From contig JAFTUV010000025.1 in assembly GCA_017466065.1 (NCBI GenBank), forward strand, positions 1-64,000: 64,000 nucleotides of DNA, written 5' to 3'. Shown here one piece after another: positions 24,592-34,386 of this stretch (positions are counted from its first letter, which is position 1; each line of letters starts with the position of its first letter). The stretch comes from Bacteroidaceae bacterium (lineage in GTDB: Bacteria; Bacteroidota; Bacteroidia; Bacteroidales; Bacteroidaceae). The notes beneath the pieces were generated by a model that was given only the letters and a program-made list of their open reading frames with translations, had not been told where the DNA came from and did not search any database. A program made the translations under genes and the position numbers.

Positions 24592-25917
24592 ATGAAGGTT
24601 TTAAAATTTGGAGGAACATCGGTCGGGTCGGCCGATAGAATTAAAAGCGTTGTTAATCTGATATCTGATGGCGAGACCAAGATTGTGGTTCTCTCTGCAA
24701 TGTCGGGTACCACTAATTCGCTTATAGAATTTGCAAATTATCTGCGTAACGGAAATGCAACCGGTGCATGTGAATTCTCAACAATATTGCAGGATAAATA
24801 CAAGCATACCATTAGAGATTTATATTCGACTCCCGAATATGCGGAGGCTGCAAATACAAAAATTTCTGAAATTTTCAATCATTTGCGTACGCTTGCATAT
24901 AAGCCTCTTACTGTTGATCTTGAAAAGGAGATAATTGCGCAAGGCGAGATTATGTCTACAAATATGGTAGCCCTTTATATGCAGGAACTGGGCATAGATG
25001 TAACATTATTGAACTCGTTCGATTTTATGCGTCTTTCGTCGAATGGCGAGCCCGACCTTGCCTACATCCGCGAACATATATTACCGTTGGTCGATTTAGA
25101 GGCAAAAGGCAAAATATATATAGCACAGGGCTTCGTATGTATAAATCATTTGGGCAATATCGACAATCTGCAACGTGGCGGCAGCGACTACACTGCAACA
25201 TTGTTGGGTGCAGCTGTCAAGGCTGCCGAGGTTCAGATTTGGACCGATATTGATGGAATGCATAATAACGATCCGCGTATAGTGGATAACACTTCACCGG
25301 TACGTCATCTTCATTTCGAGGAGTCGGCCGAGTTGGCCTATTTTGGTGCGAAGATTCTTCATCCTACGTGTATCCTGCCTGCAAAACTCACAGGAACCCC
25401 TGTCCGTCTGCTCAATACAATGGACCCGAAGGCTGAAGGTACTCTCATAGATAACAACCTGACAAATCCCGGAGAAATCAAAGCTATTGCAGCAAAGGAC
25501 GGTATTACTGCCGTAAAGATTAAGTCGGGACGTATGTTGTTGGCCTATGGTTTTTTGCGTAAGGTGTTCGAGGTGTTCGAAACTTATCGCACATCAATCG
25601 ATATGATATGTACATCGGAAGTGGGTGTGTCGGTGTCAATCGATGACGATCGTAAACTTGATGATATTGTAGACGAATTGCAAAAGTATGGAACTGTAAC
25701 CATCGACCGCAATATGTGTATAATTTGTGTTGTGGGTGACTTGAATTGGGAAAATATAGGTTTCGAGTCGCGTGCAATGGCTGCAATGAAAGATATTCCG
25801 GTGCGAATGGTTTCCTATGGCGGTAGCAACTACAATATTTCGTTCCTTGTGCGCGAGGAAGATAAGGAGCGTGCTTTGCGTTCGCTCAGTGAAACAATTT
25901 TCAATACTGAAAAATGA
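24592..25917 (+). CDS. lysC: Aspartate kinase (monofunctional)
   Basis: The 441-residue kinase phosphorylates aspartate, the entry to lysine, DAP, threonine and methionine synthesis. It begins MKVLKFGGTSVGSADRIK and has the catalytic block LQRGGSDYTATLLGAA and WTDIDGMHNNDPRIV. Two ACT domains follow from about residue 300 (ITAVKIKSGRMLLAYG and TIDRNMCIICVVGDLNWEN), the usual site of lysine feedback. No homoserine dehydrogenase is fused. ATG 24592 is chosen by homology; the frame is open further upstream inside ftsE. It overlaps lysA by ATGA. Confidence 0.95.
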   Translation: MKVLKFGGTSVGSADRIKSVVNLISDGETKIVVLSAMSGTTNSLIEFANYLRNGNATGACEFSTILQDKYKHTIRDLYSTPEYAEAANTKISEIFNHLRTLAYKPLTVDLEKEIIAQGEIMSTNMVALYMQELGIDVTLLNSFDFMRLSSNGEPDLAYIREHILPLVDLEAKGKIYIAQGFVCINHLGNIDNLQRGGSDYTATLLGAAVKAAEVQIWTDIDGMHNNDPRIVDNTSPVRHLHFEESAELAYFGAKILHPTCILPAKLTGTPVRLLNTMDPKAEGTLIDNNLTNPGEIKAIAAKDGITAVKIKSGRMLLAYGFLRKVFEVFETYRTSIDMICTSEVGVSVSIDDDRKLDDIVDELQKYGTVTIDRNMCIICVVGDLNWENIGFESRAMAAMKDIPVRMVSYGGSNYNISFLVREEDKERALRSLSETIFNTEK

Positions 25918-27077
25918 AAACTCTATTTCCTTTAAAGGCGTTCAACAATATTGAAACGCCTTTCTATTTCTATGATACCGAGCTTCTGCGCGAGACACTG
26001 TCTGTAGCACAGAACGAGGCTGCAAAATATGATGGTTTCCATGTGCATTATGCTGTTAAGGCAAACTTTAATCCGGGACTCTTGCAAATTGTTCAACGCT
26101 CGGGCATGGGGGCCGATTGTGTAAGCGGTGGTGAGGTGCAGGCTGCCTTGGCAGCAGGAATACCTGCGTCAAAGATTGTTTTTGCGGGTGTTGGTAAAAC
26201 GGATAAGGAGATTGCGGCATCGCTTGATGCCGGGATTTTCTGTTTCAACATCGAATCGGTGCCCGAAGCTGCCGCTATTGAGGCATTAGCTGCCGAACGT
26301 TCCATGATTGCATCTGTTGCAATTCGTGTGAATCCCAATGTGGCTGCTCATACGCACTCAAATATCACAACGGGCCTGGCCGAGAATAAGTTTGGTATAA
26401 ATTACGAACAACTCGACGAGGTTATAGATTTTATCGAGGCACAGAATCATCTGAGTCTTATAGGTTTACATTTTCATATAGGTTCACAGATTCTGGCAAT
26501 GGACGATTTTATTGCTTTGTGTGGTCGTGTGAATGAGTTGCAGGCAATGCTTAACGAGAAGCGTGGCCTTATTCTGCCTCATATAAATGTGGGTGGTGGT
26601 TTGGGAATCCGCTACGATGCTCCCGATGAATACTCTATTCCCGATTTTGCCCGATATTTTGCCACATATTCAAAGCATCTGAAACTGTTCCCCGGTCAGC
26701 AACTTCATTTTGAGTTGGGGCGCAGCCTTGTTGCTCAATGCGGCTCTTTGATAACAAGAGTTATTTATGTGAAGCATGGTACATGCAAGCGCTTTGTAAT
26801 TGTTGATGCCGGCATGAACGACCTTGTACGTCCTGCATTGTACGAGGCTTATCACAGAATCGACAATCTTACAGCGGAAGATCGCCCCGACGAGATTTAT
26901 GATGTTGTGGGCCCTATATGCGAATCGTCCGATGTGTTCTGTAAGGATAGAAAACTTCCACAGACAGAGCGCGGTGATATTTTGGCTATCAGGTCGGCCG
27001 GAGCATACGGAGAGGCTATGGCCTTTGGGTATAACTGTAGAACCCTGCCGAAAGGGTATCTTTCCGACGATTTATAA
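25914..27077 (+). CDS. lysA: Diaminopimelate decarboxylase
   Basis: The 387-residue PLP enzyme converts meso-DAP to lysine. It shows the fold-type III lysine motif HVHYAVKANFNPG (Lys49), GLHFHIGSQI, HINVGGGLGIRYD for PLP phosphate binding, and the C-terminal VVGPICESSDVFCKDR with the active-site cysteine. It overlaps lysC by four bases, so the committed first step and the last step of lysine synthesis are translationally coupled, behind ftsE. Confidence 0.95.
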   Translation: MKTLFPLKAFNNIETPFYFYDTELLRETLSVAQNEAAKYDGFHVHYAVKANFNPGLLQIVQRSGMGADCVSGGEVQAALAAGIPASKIVFAGVGKTDKEIAASLDAGIFCFNIESVPEAAAIEALAAERSMIASVAIRVNPNVAAHTHSNITTGLAENKFGINYEQLDEVIDFIEAQNHLSLIGLHFHIGSQILAMDDFIALCGRVNELQAMLNEKRGLILPHINVGGGLGIRYDAPDEYSIPDFARYFATYSKHLKLFPGQQLHFELGRSLVAQCGSLITRVIYVKHGTCKRFVIVDAGMNDLVRPALYEAYHRIDNLTAEDRPDEIYDVVGPICESSDVFCKDRKLPQTERGDILAIRSAGAYGEAMAFGYNCRTLPKGYLSDDL

Positions 27078-27120
27078 TATTCTTGTATATAAGAACGGCG
27101 GTTTGCAAGATTAACTAATC

Positions 27121-27163
27121 AAACGAGGCTGCGTCATTTTTTTTTGACGCAGCCTCGTTTTTG
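27121..27163 (+). terminator. 16-bp hairpin bidirectional terminator
   Basis: Arms 27121-27136 and 27145-27160 (AAACGAGGCTGCGTCA and its complement) enclose an 8-T loop, with T runs on both outer sides. It lies between lysA and the converging permease gene. Confidence 0.88.
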
Positions 27164-27164
27164 T

Positions 27165-28397
27165 CTATTCGAATTTGATAGCTTTGGTTGGTGCGATGCG
27201 TGATATAAGCATCGATGGCAACACAAGCATGGCAACCGAGATTATGAACATCGCAATGTTGAGCGGAGCAAGTAACCAACTGAATTCGATGGGCACACTG
27301 TCCATGTAGTACATTTGGGGGTCCAATGCTATAAGACGAGTCTTTTGTTGTATGAAGCAGAGTACAAGTCCTATGATATTCCCGTAAACCATACCTTTGC
27401 CAATTATTAATACTCCATAGTAAAGGAATATTTTTTGAATTGATGCGTTACGTGCGCCAATGGCTTTAAGTATCCCGATAAGATTACTTTTCTCAAGAAT
27501 CAGTATCAACAGGCCCGATATCATTGTAAATCCGGCTATCCCCAAAACAAGTACAAGTATTATCCAAACAGTCTGGTCAAGTACATCCAGCCATGCAAAC
27601 ATAGAGGGGTTCATCTCCTCAACCGTCTTCGCGTACAACATTTCGCGGTTCCTGTGAGCGATACTATCTGTCACATGTGACACGTTTTCTGCAATCGGTT
27701 GCATCAGATTGTAATCGGTAACAGAAATCTCTACCCCTGTAACCTCCTTGTCGGTCCAATTATTCAGGCGGCGAGTGGTGTAAATGTCTGTTATTGCAAG
27801 AATGTTATCTATCTCATTCAGGTTAGTGTTGAATATTCCGCTGATGGTCATGCGGCGTGCTTTTATACCATCATGCATAAAATAGATATTCAGTTTATCG
27901 CCTACACCGGCTCGAAGCCTGTCGGCCAGGTTTTGCGACAAAACTATTTTGTTGCTTGCAGTAGTGTCACTGAATTGTGGAAATTCTCCTTTTATTATGT
28001 GCTCTGCAAAAAACGAATTGTCGTAGTTGGCGCCGATACCTTTTAAAAGTACACCTTCAAATTCGTTACCAACGGAAATAAGCCCGGCTTTCTGAATAAA
28101 CGTTTGCACATGGGCCACACCCGGCAATCTCTTCAACTGCTCTGTTTCATCATTGGTTATGGTTACAGGCTTTTCACCATATTCACTTACTTCGTAATTG
28201 CGTACCTGTATATTACCCCCGAAACCAATAATTTTGTCGCGTATTTCGTGTTTGAAGCCTATTACTATGCAAAGCGATGCAATCATGATGATAATACCCA
28301 CAGCTACTCCCCATTGCGCAATGGCAACGGCCGGCTTCGAGATACGTTTCTCTCCGCTACCATACAGACGTCGGGCAATAAACAGTTCGGTATTCAT
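27165..28397 (-). CDS. LolC/LolE-type ABC transporter permease
   Basis: The 410-residue protein has the LolC/E layout. An N-terminal helix (AIAQWGVAVGIIIMIASLCI) is followed by a large MacB-like periplasmic domain (about residues 50-265) and three C-terminal helices from about 275 to 400, with FTMISGLLILILEKSNLIGI and the coupling segment LKAIGARNASIQKIF. The family extracts lipoproteins from the inner membrane for Lol transport, or acts as an FtsX-like mechanotransmitter. No ATPase gene is next to it on this strand; the FtsE-like ATPase 2.6 kb away on the other strand is a possible partner but that is speculation. Confidence 0.85.
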   Translation of the reverse strand: MNTELFIARRLYGSGEKRISKPAVAIAQWGVAVGIIIMIASLCIVIGFKHEIRDKIIGFGGNIQVRNYEVSEYGEKPVTITNDETEQLKRLPGVAHVQTFIQKAGLISVGNEFEGVLLKGIGANYDNSFFAEHIIKGEFPQFSDTTASNKIVLSQNLADRLRAGVGDKLNIYFMHDGIKARRMTISGIFNTNLNEIDNILAITDIYTTRRLNNWTDKEVTGVEISVTDYNLMQPIAENVSHVTDSIAHRNREMLYAKTVEEMNPSMFAWLDVLDQTVWIILVLVLGIAGFTMISGLLILILEKSNLIGILKAIGARNASIQKIFLYYGVLIIGKGMVYGNIIGLVLCFIQQKTRLIALDPQMYYMDSVPIEFSWLLAPLNIAMFIISVAMLVLPSMLISRIAPTKAIKFE

Positions 28398-28406
28398 CGT
28401 TTAATG

Positions 28407-28604
28407 TTAGAAGCTGTTTGAATTTCTAAAATAAGTTTTACCTATATTTGAAGCCGTTATTTCGTTATTTTTTATATTCAAAAATGTCTGTTCCCTCCTT
28501 TTTTTTGCGGTTACATAGCCCGCTATTCACCCTTAAAAAAGAAGAAAAACATTCTATTTTTGCTCTATAAAAATCCTAATGATACAAATTTAAACAGCTT
28601 CTTA
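28407..28604 (+). repeat. Intergenic ~200-bp repeat with terminal inverted repeats, copy 1
   Basis: The element starts TTAGAAGCTGTTTGAATTT and ends AAATTTAAACAGCTTCTTA, which are imperfect inverted repeats of each other. A second copy lies at 54077-54272 in the opposite orientation. Shared internal blocks in order are a T-tract, GTTACATAGCCCGCTAT (28510-28526), CCCTTAAAAAA, ACATTCTA and CTATAAAAAT. There is no open reading frame of note. It has the size and structure of a MITE. It makes up most of the 335-nt gap between the LolC/E-type gene and the FadL gene. Confidence 0.8.
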
Positions 28605-28677
28605 TTTATTCGTTGCGAAGTTACGGATTTTTTGTCTACAAAACAACGATGTACACTGTTAACGGTATCTGCAACAA

Positions 28678-28706
28678 AAGTGAGCATACAAATTGTATGC
28701 TCACTT
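28678..28706 (-). terminator. Hairpin terminator downstream of the FadL-type gene
   Basis: AAGTGAGCATACAA (28678-28691) pairs with its complement at 28693-28706. On the minus strand it is followed by a short T-rich stretch (TTTTGTTG), so it probably ends the outer membrane protein transcript. Confidence 0.65.
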
Positions 28707-28732
28707 CGATGATTGTAGATTAATTTTCTTAC

Positions 28733-30148
28733 TTAGAGGCGGAAGTCAACACCAACAGAAACGTTGTGTGTCTTACGCTCGTAGCGTGTTGATAGACCTT
28801 CTGCAATGCTTTGTATATCGCGGTCTGGAGCATAGTTTGCGTAACAATAACCGAAGTTAACATCTACTTTGTCATTAACGCTGTACTTACCACCGATGCC
28901 AGTCATGAACGAGTCGTTAATAAATGCGAGGTCGCTTGTGTAAATATCGTTGATACCGTAGTTGCTGTATTGTATACCTGCACTGATAAGGAAGTTCTTT
29001 GTCAGTTTAAGTTCTGCACCGAAATTGTATTCTATAGTGTTGCGAGACAATTTTTTCATATTGTCCTTTCCGTCCATCAATGATTCTACTTTTGCGTCTT
29101 TGTCAAAGTAGTACTGCCAGCTACCCATGATTTGCAAGCAGGGGATGATTTGCCAAGATGCACCTAATGACAGTTTTGCAGGAGCATCGCTACGTAAAGT
29201 ATTACCATCTGCAAATGCAGGGAGAACTGAGGTCAAATCTTTACCTTCGTTCAACTCATTTTCAACAGTTGTAATTGCGCGGAATTCATATTTTGCACCA
29301 AAGTTGAAGTCTCCAATCTTGTAATCCAAGCCAAATATCGGTGCAAATGCAATACCGCTTTGGTCCAAATCTATGTTGTATTCCTGTTTGGTATAGTTTT
29401 TAGAACTACTCATAATATCACCAACTGAATTTACTACATTTGCAGTACCCTCGAACTCTCCAAAGATTGTTCCTGTATAATTGTTGTTGATGTAATTTGC
29501 GCGTACACCTGCGTATGCCGACAGGTTATCGGTTATTTTATATGCTGCACCAAGTTGAAGAGAAAAAAGATATTGTGTAGACTCAAATTGAGAACCAACT
29601 GAACTGACTCTTGTTCCACCATTTGCATATTTAAATCCTTGACTAACGTATGGGTCATTAGGATTTGCATTCATTTGTTCTAATGTTTGTTCAAATCCGT
29701 TGTTGAATAATGGCAATCCCATATTTTTAAACATGTTGTTGGCCATGTAGTAGAAACTGGGTAGACCGTTGTCAAATTCGGCTTTACCACCACCTCCGGG
29801 CATACCGAAGAATGCCGAGAATGTCCAATCACCTGTTTTATATGCAGCCATAAGTGTAGGCATGCAAGGTACATACACTTTACCTTCGTATTTTGTGTTT
29901 TGTCCGGCTGTGCGGTCTATTGCGTCACGTTGCTGCCATATCATCTGCCAGTTTGCCGAGAACGACCAACCCTCTTTGAAGAATGCTGTACCTGCAGGGT
30001 TGAAATAGATAGCATCTGTTTCAAGTGAAGCATATCGAGCCGGGTTGCGCACGAATGATGCACTTTGGTTTGTGTTTGTAAGCAAACCGCCTGCGAACGA
30101 AACAACTGCAAGCGATACTAACGCGATACTTGTAAAAAGTCTTTTCAT
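28733..30148 (-). CDS. OmpP1/FadL/TodX-family outer membrane transporter
   Basis: The 471-residue protein has a cleavable signal peptide (MKRLFTSIALVSLAVVSFA) and then the FadL-type start, ASFVRNPARYASLETDAIYFNPAGTAF. This corresponds to the N-terminal hatch with its conserved N-P-A segment. A 14-strand barrel follows, ending KTHNVSVGVDFRL. FadL-family channels move hydrophobic molecules such as long-chain fatty acids across the outer membrane; the substrate here is unknown. It is a single gene with its own promoter and terminator. Confidence 0.88.
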   Translation of the reverse strand: MKRLFTSIALVSLAVVSFAGGLLTNTNQSASFVRNPARYASLETDAIYFNPAGTAFFKEGWSFSANWQMIWQQRDAIDRTAGQNTKYEGKVYVPCMPTLMAAYKTGDWTFSAFFGMPGGGGKAEFDNGLPSFYYMANNMFKNMGLPLFNNGFEQTLEQMNANPNDPYVSQGFKYANGGTRVSSVGSQFESTQYLFSLQLGAAYKITDNLSAYAGVRANYINNNYTGTIFGEFEGTANVVNSVGDIMSSSKNYTKQEYNIDLDQSGIAFAPIFGLDYKIGDFNFGAKYEFRAITTVENELNEGKDLTSVLPAFADGNTLRSDAPAKLSLGASWQIIPCLQIMGSWQYYFDKDAKVESLMDGKDNMKKLSRNTIEYNFGAELKLTKNFLISAGIQYSNYGINDIYTSDLAFINDSFMTGIGGKYSVNDKVDVNFGYCYANYAPDRDIQSIAEGLSTRYERKTHNVSVGVDFRL

Positions 30149-30205
30149 AATAAAATTTTTTAGTTATACTTTATATGATTTATTACGTCGATATTAAAAA
30201 CTGCA

Positions 30206-30238
30206 CAAAGTTAGGCTTTTTGTGAAGTATGTATGCAA
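30206..30238 (-). promoter_or_regulatory. Promoter of the FadL-type gene
   Basis: On the minus strand, TTG (30238-30236), 22 nt, TAACTTTG (30213-30206), followed by a ~57-nt leader. The -7 box is a full consensus match; the spacing is at the long end. Confidence 0.55.
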
Positions 30239-30326
30239 CGTTAAATCTGTTTTAACATAAAAAATGTATAAAATGAAATATTACAAGTGAAAAAATGCGC
30301 TATAAATAACCAAATAATGCAGAATA

Positions 30327-31667
30327 TTATCTTTTGACCTCTTTTTTGAATCTTAAATAATACAGTATGGCTGCTACTGTCAGTCCTACGGGCAGGCCGT
30401 ATGCAACACCTATAGCTCCCATTTCAAATGTAAAACCTAATATGTAACTTGTTGGCAGAGCAAGGCAGATGTATGATACGAATGCATATATACCAAGTGG
30501 TTTGGTAACAGCAATGCCTCGTAGTGCGTTTGCATAATTTGTCTGTATTCCATCGCTTATCTGGTAGGCAAGCATGGGGATGAGTAGGGCGGTGAACATT
30601 GTCTGTATCTCGGCATCGTTTGTGAAAAGTGCAGCCAGTTGTTGCTTTAGCACCACAATGGTGAAGGAGAGGATGACTGCGGTAAACAATATTATGTGGA
30701 GCCCCGCTGTTGATGTTTCATCGGCATTCTTCCATTCTCCGCGTCCGCGATAGTGGCTTATGCGTATGCATGCGGCCGCACCTATTCCATAGTATACAAG
30801 GAAACATAGTGAGCCTGTTATGCACATTATCTGGAAAGCAGCAAGTTGGGTGGCTCCAAGCCATCCCATAAGCAGCGATGCAAGTGAGAATGATGCTGTT
30901 TCCATGCCCATTTGCAGTGCGAGCGGTGTACCCACCTTAAACATTTCGGTAATATCATTCTTTTTTGTTCTCTTGTTGCGAAATCCCTGTTTGTATGCGT
31001 TGAACCGGCTTTGTGTGTTCACAAGAACCAGAAAGACTGCAATCATAAGTATTCGCGACAACAGCGTAGCAATGCCGGCGCCTGTGAGTCCAAGCTCGGG
31101 GAACCCGAAAAGGCCGTATATAAGCAGGTAGTTAAGCAAAATGTTTGTTGCGTTGCCTATAATTATTACCCACATTGCGGTTTTTGTTGCAGCTACCGTA
31201 TCGGTGAATTGTTTAAGGCTGTTGAACAGAACCACGAATGGTAACGAAATCAACAACGTAAGGAAATAGGGACGCATTAACGGAAGCAACTCTTCGGGTT
31301 GCCCCAATTTGTCTATATTCATATATAATAAGGTATATACAAGGATTGTAAGAATACCGAACAGGCTGTTGGCAAAGATACTGTCTTTAAATGCTCCGCC
31401 TACATTGTTATTCTCCTTGCGGCCGTAGAATGCGCCTATAATGGGTGTTGCTCCGTAGCTGAACCCCAACATTGCAATAATGCCAAGGTTGAAAAAGTTG
31501 TTTACGAATCCGGCTGCCGATAGCGCAGCCGAACTGTAGTGTCCCACCATGATGGTATCGATAAAACCAAGGATGACATTTCCCAACTGCCCCAACACAA
31601 TGGGTGTCCCAAGGCGAAGTATTATTCCGTAATGTGTTTTGTATCGTTTATATACAGAGATATTCAT
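30327..31667 (-). CDS. MATE-family multidrug efflux transporter
   Basis: The 446-residue protein has 12 membrane helices in the duplicated MATE arrangement. It starts RLGTPIVLGQLGNVILGFID, followed by TIMVGHYSSAALSAAGFVNN; the second half begins VGTPLALQMGMETASFSLAS. This is the NorM type, exporting cationic drugs in exchange for sodium or protons; the ion and substrate cannot be inferred. Nothing around it suggests a dedicated role. Confidence 0.92.
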   Translation of the reverse strand: MNISVYKRYKTHYGIILRLGTPIVLGQLGNVILGFIDTIMVGHYSSAALSAAGFVNNFFNLGIIAMLGFSYGATPIIGAFYGRKENNNVGGAFKDSIFANSLFGILTILVYTLLYMNIDKLGQPEELLPLMRPYFLTLLISLPFVVLFNSLKQFTDTVAATKTAMWVIIIGNATNILLNYLLIYGLFGFPELGLTGAGIATLLSRILMIAVFLVLVNTQSRFNAYKQGFRNKRTKKNDITEMFKVGTPLALQMGMETASFSLASLLMGWLGATQLAAFQIMCITGSLCFLVYYGIGAAACIRISHYRGRGEWKNADETSTAGLHIILFTAVILSFTIVVLKQQLAALFTNDAEIQTMFTALLIPMLAYQISDGIQTNYANALRGIAVTKPLGIYAFVSYICLALPTSYILGFTFEMGAIGVAYGLPVGLTVAAILYYLRFKKEVKR

Positions 31668-31710
31668 GATTTTTTGTTTGGCTGTTTAGGCTGCAAGTAC
31701 TGTCTTTATG

Positions 31711-31750
31711 TAAAAACAACTCCTCGTTTCTGTTGTTCGGAGGAGTTGTC
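31711..31750 (-). terminator. Terminator of the tkt-rpiB operon
   Basis: On the minus strand ACAACTCCTC and GAGGAGTTGT (31749-31740 and 31725-31716) form a 10-bp stem followed by TTTTTA, a standard intrinsic terminator 27 nt past the rpiB stop. Confidence 0.85.
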
Positions 31751-31775
31751 TTATTGTGTACTATTAAAAAGTTTC

Positions 31776-32210
31776 TTACTCGAACGGTATTGCGTCGATG
31801 CGTCTTTGATGTCTGCCACCCTCAAATTCGGTATTGAGGAATGTCTCTACACACTTTGCGGCTGTCTCTGCATCGATGAAACGTCCCGGCATCACCATAA
31901 TGTTTGCATCGTTGTGTTGGCGTGCAAGTGCTGCAATTTCGGGTTGCCAACACAAAGCACCACGTATTCCTTTGTGATGATTAACCGACATGTTTATTCC
32001 GTTACCTGTTCCGCAAATGGCAATACCGGTGGGGCACTCTCCATTCTCTACAGCCGATGCCAATGCGTGGCCAAACTGTGGATAGTCGCAACTGTCGGTG
32101 CTGTAGGTTCCAAAATCTTTATATTCGTATCCGCGAGCAGTAAGCCATTCTTTAACCTGTTCTTTCAATGGATAGCCGGCATGGTCGCTTGCAAGTCCTA
32201 TTGTTTTCAT
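31776..32210 (-). CDS. rpiB: Ribose-5-phosphate isomerase B
   Basis: The 144-residue enzyme interconverts ribose-5-phosphate and ribulose-5-phosphate. Family motifs: GLASDHAGYPLKEQV at the start, IAICGTGNGINMSVNHHKGI with the active-site cysteine, and NDANIMVMPGRFID. Its ATG shares a base with the transketolase stop codon (TAATG), so translation is coupled with the other non-oxidative pentose phosphate gene upstream. Confidence 0.96.
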   Translation of the reverse strand: MKTIGLASDHAGYPLKEQVKEWLTARGYEYKDFGTYSTDSCDYPQFGHALASAVENGECPTGIAICGTGNGINMSVNHHKGIRGALCWQPEIAALARQHNDANIMVMPGRFIDAETAAKCVETFLNTEFEGGRHQRRIDAIPFE

Positions 32211-34225
32211 TATAACATAGCTTTTACTTGGTTGTACACATTCTCGGCTGTGAAGCCCAATTTCTCGTCAAGAACTTTATAGGGTGCTGAAAGGCCGAAT
32301 GCTTCCATACCGAATATCTTGCCATTGACACCTACAAGGCTTATAAGATTTACGGGTAATCCTGCTGTGAGGCCGAATATTTTTGCACCCGTCGGCAGAA
32401 TACTCTCTTGATACTCTTTGCTTTGTGTACGGAAGAGGCCTTCAGATGGAACAGAAACGATTCTTGTCTTAATGCCATCGGCTTTAAGCAATTTTGCACC
32501 TTCTACAAGTGTGGATACCTCGGAGCCCGATGCAAGAAGTATTACATCGTAATCTTCGTCGGAACCGGCAATAATGTATGCTCCTTTGCTTGTGTCCTCG
32601 TATTTTGTTCCTGCGGGCAGGTTGTTCACATTCTGACGCGAGAAGATGAGTCCTGTAGGTGTCTTGTCGTTCTCCATTGCCAATTTCCAGGCCTGGGTAG
32701 CTTCATTAACGTCAGCAGGACGCAGAACGAGCATTGCATTTCTTCCGCTGTGGTTTTTAACCTTTTCCATCAGGCGTACTTGTGCCTCTTGCTCAACCGG
32801 CTGGTGTGTGGGGCCGTCCTCGCCAACGCGGAACGCGTCGTGCGACCATACGAATTTTACGGGCAACTCCATGAGTGCTGCCATACGTATTGCCGGTTTC
32901 ATATAATCGCTGAATACGAAGAATGTACCGCAGGCTGCGATAACACCGCCGTGCAGTGCCATACCTATACACAAACATGCCATTGTAAGTTCCGATACAC
33001 CGGCGTGCAGGAATGCTCCACTGAAGTCGCCCGGTGCAAATGCATGGGTCTTCTTAAGGAATCCATCGGTCTTGTCGCTGTTGCTAAGGTCGGCCGACGA
33101 ACATATCATGTTTTCATAGTGTTCGGCAAGAATTCCCAATATGTGTGACGATGCATTTCGAGTGGGTGCATCGGCTTTTTGTTCGATTGAATCCCAATCG
33201 ATAGCAGGCTGTTTCCCTGCAAACCACTCGGCCATCTTAACGGCCTTGTCGGGGTTCTGTGCTGCCCAAACGGCCTTACGTTGGTTACGCTCGGCTACAA
33301 TTTGTTTAAGCTCTGCTATACGGTTATTGTACATCTCTTTCACTTCGGGGAAGAAAGTAAAAGGATTCTCAATATCTCCTCCAAGGTTCTTTATTGTGTT
33401 GATATAGGCATCGCCACCTAAAGGTGCACCATGGGTTGCACAATCGAACTCGTAACTTGTGCCATCGGCGCGACGTGCTCCTTTGCCCATTACTGTGTTT
33501 CCTATGATAAGTGTGGGACGTTCTTTTTCGGCTTTTGCTTCGGTGAGTGCTGCACGTATCTGGTCGCAATCGTTGCCGTCGATGGTGATTACCTTCCAAC
33601 CCCATGCTTCGTATTTCTTTGCTGTGTCCTCGAACATCACCTCGTCGCAGCGCGTCGACAATTGTATTTGGTTGGCATCGTAGAACATTACAAGGTTGTT
33701 GAGTTTAAGATATCCGGCCATGCGACCTGCACCTTGGGAAATCTCCTCTTGAATGCCTCCGTCCGATATATATGCATATATGGTGTGATTGCCCATAACT
33801 TCATTGCCAAGGCGCGCTTCGAGGAATTTTGCAGCCATTGCTGCACCTACTGCATAGGTGTGTCCCTGTCCCAATGGACCCGATGTGTTCTCTATTCCAC
33901 GAGCAAAGTTAACCTCGGGGTGTCCGGGGGTGCAACTTTTCCACTGACGAAGCTGTTTAAGGTCGTCGAGTGTATATTTATCGGATAGTGCAAGCGCTGC
34001 GTAGAGCATTGGTGACATGTGTCCGGGGTCAAGGAAAAAACGGTCGCGTCCTTCCCATAGCGGGTTCTCGGGGTCATATACCAAAAATTCGGAATATAAT
34101 ACGTTGATAAAATCGGCACCGCCCATTGCACCACCGGGGTGTCCCGACTTTGCTTTTTCTACCATTGCAGCAGTAAGTATACGAATGTTGTCTGCTGCTC
34201 TGTTCATCAGTTGCTTGCTATTCAT
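32210..34225 (-). CDS. tkt: Transketolase
   Basis: The 671-residue TPP-dependent enzyme moves two-carbon units between sugar phosphates. It has the N-terminal KSGHPGGAMGGADFINVLYS, the TPP motif YISDGGIQEEISQGAGRMAG running to LNNLVMFYDANQIQ, and the pyrimidine-domain block HDAFRVGEDGPTHQPVEQ. Length is standard. It is the first gene of a two-gene operon with rpiB. A weak minus-strand -7 box TAAATTTG (34292-34285) lies 60 nt upstream. Confidence 0.97.
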   Translation of the reverse strand: MNSKQLMNRAADNIRILTAAMVEKAKSGHPGGAMGGADFINVLYSEFLVYDPENPLWEGRDRFFLDPGHMSPMLYAALALSDKYTLDDLKQLRQWKSCTPGHPEVNFARGIENTSGPLGQGHTYAVGAAMAAKFLEARLGNEVMGNHTIYAYISDGGIQEEISQGAGRMAGYLKLNNLVMFYDANQIQLSTRCDEVMFEDTAKKYEAWGWKVITIDGNDCDQIRAALTEAKAEKERPTLIIGNTVMGKGARRADGTSYEFDCATHGAPLGGDAYINTIKNLGGDIENPFTFFPEVKEMYNNRIAELKQIVAERNQRKAVWAAQNPDKAVKMAEWFAGKQPAIDWDSIEQKADAPTRNASSHILGILAEHYENMICSSADLSNSDKTDGFLKKTHAFAPGDFSGAFLHAGVSELTMACLCIGMALHGGVIAACGTFFVFSDYMKPAIRMAALMELPVKFVWSHDAFRVGEDGPTHQPVEQEAQVRLMEKVKNHSGRNAMLVLRPADVNEATQAWKLAMENDKTPTGLIFSRQNVNNLPAGTKYEDTSKGAYIIAGSDEDYDVILLASGSEVSTLVEGAKLLKADGIKTRIVSVPSEGLFRTQSKEYQESILPTGAKIFGLTAGLPVNLISLVGVNGKIFGMEAFGLSAPYKVLDEKLGFTAENVYNQVKAML

Positions 34226-34386
34226 AATTATATATGAGGTTAGTAGTAGTGTTTATTTTTTTGCTTAAGTGATATAACACGTTACAAATTTACTATTTTT
34301 TGTTTGATTACCGAATATATTTGGTCGATGTTTTTTCTTCTTTTATTTCATTTGTCGTATCTTCGCATATATAAACCGTTGAAATT

